In this document: positions 22,095-22,261 of the stretch, in pieces
Numbering within the stretch: the first letter of the stretch is position 1
How the letters are laid out: every line of letters begins with the position of its first letter
NCBI GenBank assembly: GCA_964520045.1
Contig: CAZFMJ010000045.1
Coordinates: 1-22,261 of the forward strand
DNA from: CAZFMJ01 sp964520045
Lineage (GTDB): Bacteria > Elusimicrobiota > Elusimicrobia > Elusimicrobiales > CAZFMJ01
Direction of reading: 5' to 3'
Length of the DNA: 22,261 bases
Notes under the pieces: model-generated
What the model saw: the letters and a program-made list of their open reading frames with translations, nothing else
What the model was told of the DNA's origin: nothing
The model's database searches: none
Program-made: the position numbers and the translations under genes

Positions 22095-22261
22095 TTACTT
22101 TCGGGAAACTGTAAGCAGTGTTCGTGTGTAGGAGATCAGGCCTCCAGCGTCTACGATCGCCTGACGCGCTTTCGGAAGCGGCTCTATCGCAAATGATTTG
22201 CCGGACGCGCGGTTTAAGACTTTCCCGCCGGCTATTTCCAATTCATCTCCTTCTTCCGCCT
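22095..22261 (-). CDS. leuD: 3-isopropylmalate dehydratase small subunit, C-terminal part
   Basis: The last 54 residues of a gene entering from the right edge. GDELEIAGGKVLNRASGKSF followed by PLPKARQAIVDAGGLISY matches the C-terminal end of LeuD-type swivel domains (EGDELE.D...G.V.N...G......P.P.....I..AGGL..Y). With the large subunit LeuC it isomerises 2- to 3-isopropylmalate in leucine synthesis, in the cytoplasm. The homologous homoaconitase small subunit cannot be ruled out from this fragment, as the substrate-specificity loop lies outside. A short tail TRTLLTVSRK follows the usual end. Confidence 0.75.
   Translation of the reverse strand, partial: AEEGDELEIAGGKVLNRASGKSFAIEPLPKARQAIVDAGGLISYTRTLLTVSRK

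Overview
The window looks like chromosomal DNA from an uncultured Gram-negative bacterium. The evidence is a PorV/PorQ-type outer-membrane protein, several Sec signal peptides, mixed but fairly even base composition, and an unusually rich set of short dispersed repeats in intergenic DNA and inside genes. The gene mix reminds me of Elusimicrobiota or related uncultured phyla. That is inference from memory and no marker gene in the window settles it.

The left half (1-12.2 kb, all minus strand) is a lipid/polyketide locus. A 3020-residue multidomain synthase (KS-AT-KS-ACPx4-KR-DH) is followed by an Sfp-type phosphopantetheinyl transferase and an acyl-CoA carboxylase carboxyltransferase subunit. 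The logic is a carboxylase for extender units, a transferase to activate carrier domains, and an iterative synthase that condenses, ketoreduces and dehydrates. No enoyl reductase, thioesterase or biotin carboxylase is visible. All four carrier domains have Thr where the phosphopantetheine Ser is expected. A partial ankyrin-like secreted protein lies beyond the carboxylase at the left edge.

The 644-base gap upstream of the synthase (12239-12882) holds a folded inverted-repeat element and a clean MITE-like element of 267 bp with about 32-bp terminal inverted repeats and a 7-bp direct repeat. Then come a small secreted protein, a convergent GT-C/ArnT-like membrane glycosyltransferase, a coupled trio (secreted protein plus two tiny membrane proteins), a Ste24-like M48 protease, an MBL-fold hydrolase, a membrane-anchored coiled-coil protein abutting the PorV/PorQ protein, a convergent small secreted protein, and at the right edge the C-terminus of LeuD.

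Two threads run through the window. (1) Repeats with 7-bp periodicity occur as inverted arms between genes and also inside the inter-ACP linkers of the synthase, where they read as a 7-residue peptide repeat. Other palindromic repeats are embedded in the synthase and in the start of the PorV gene. (2) Genes for small secreted proteins share TGn-extended -10 promoters without a recognisable -35.
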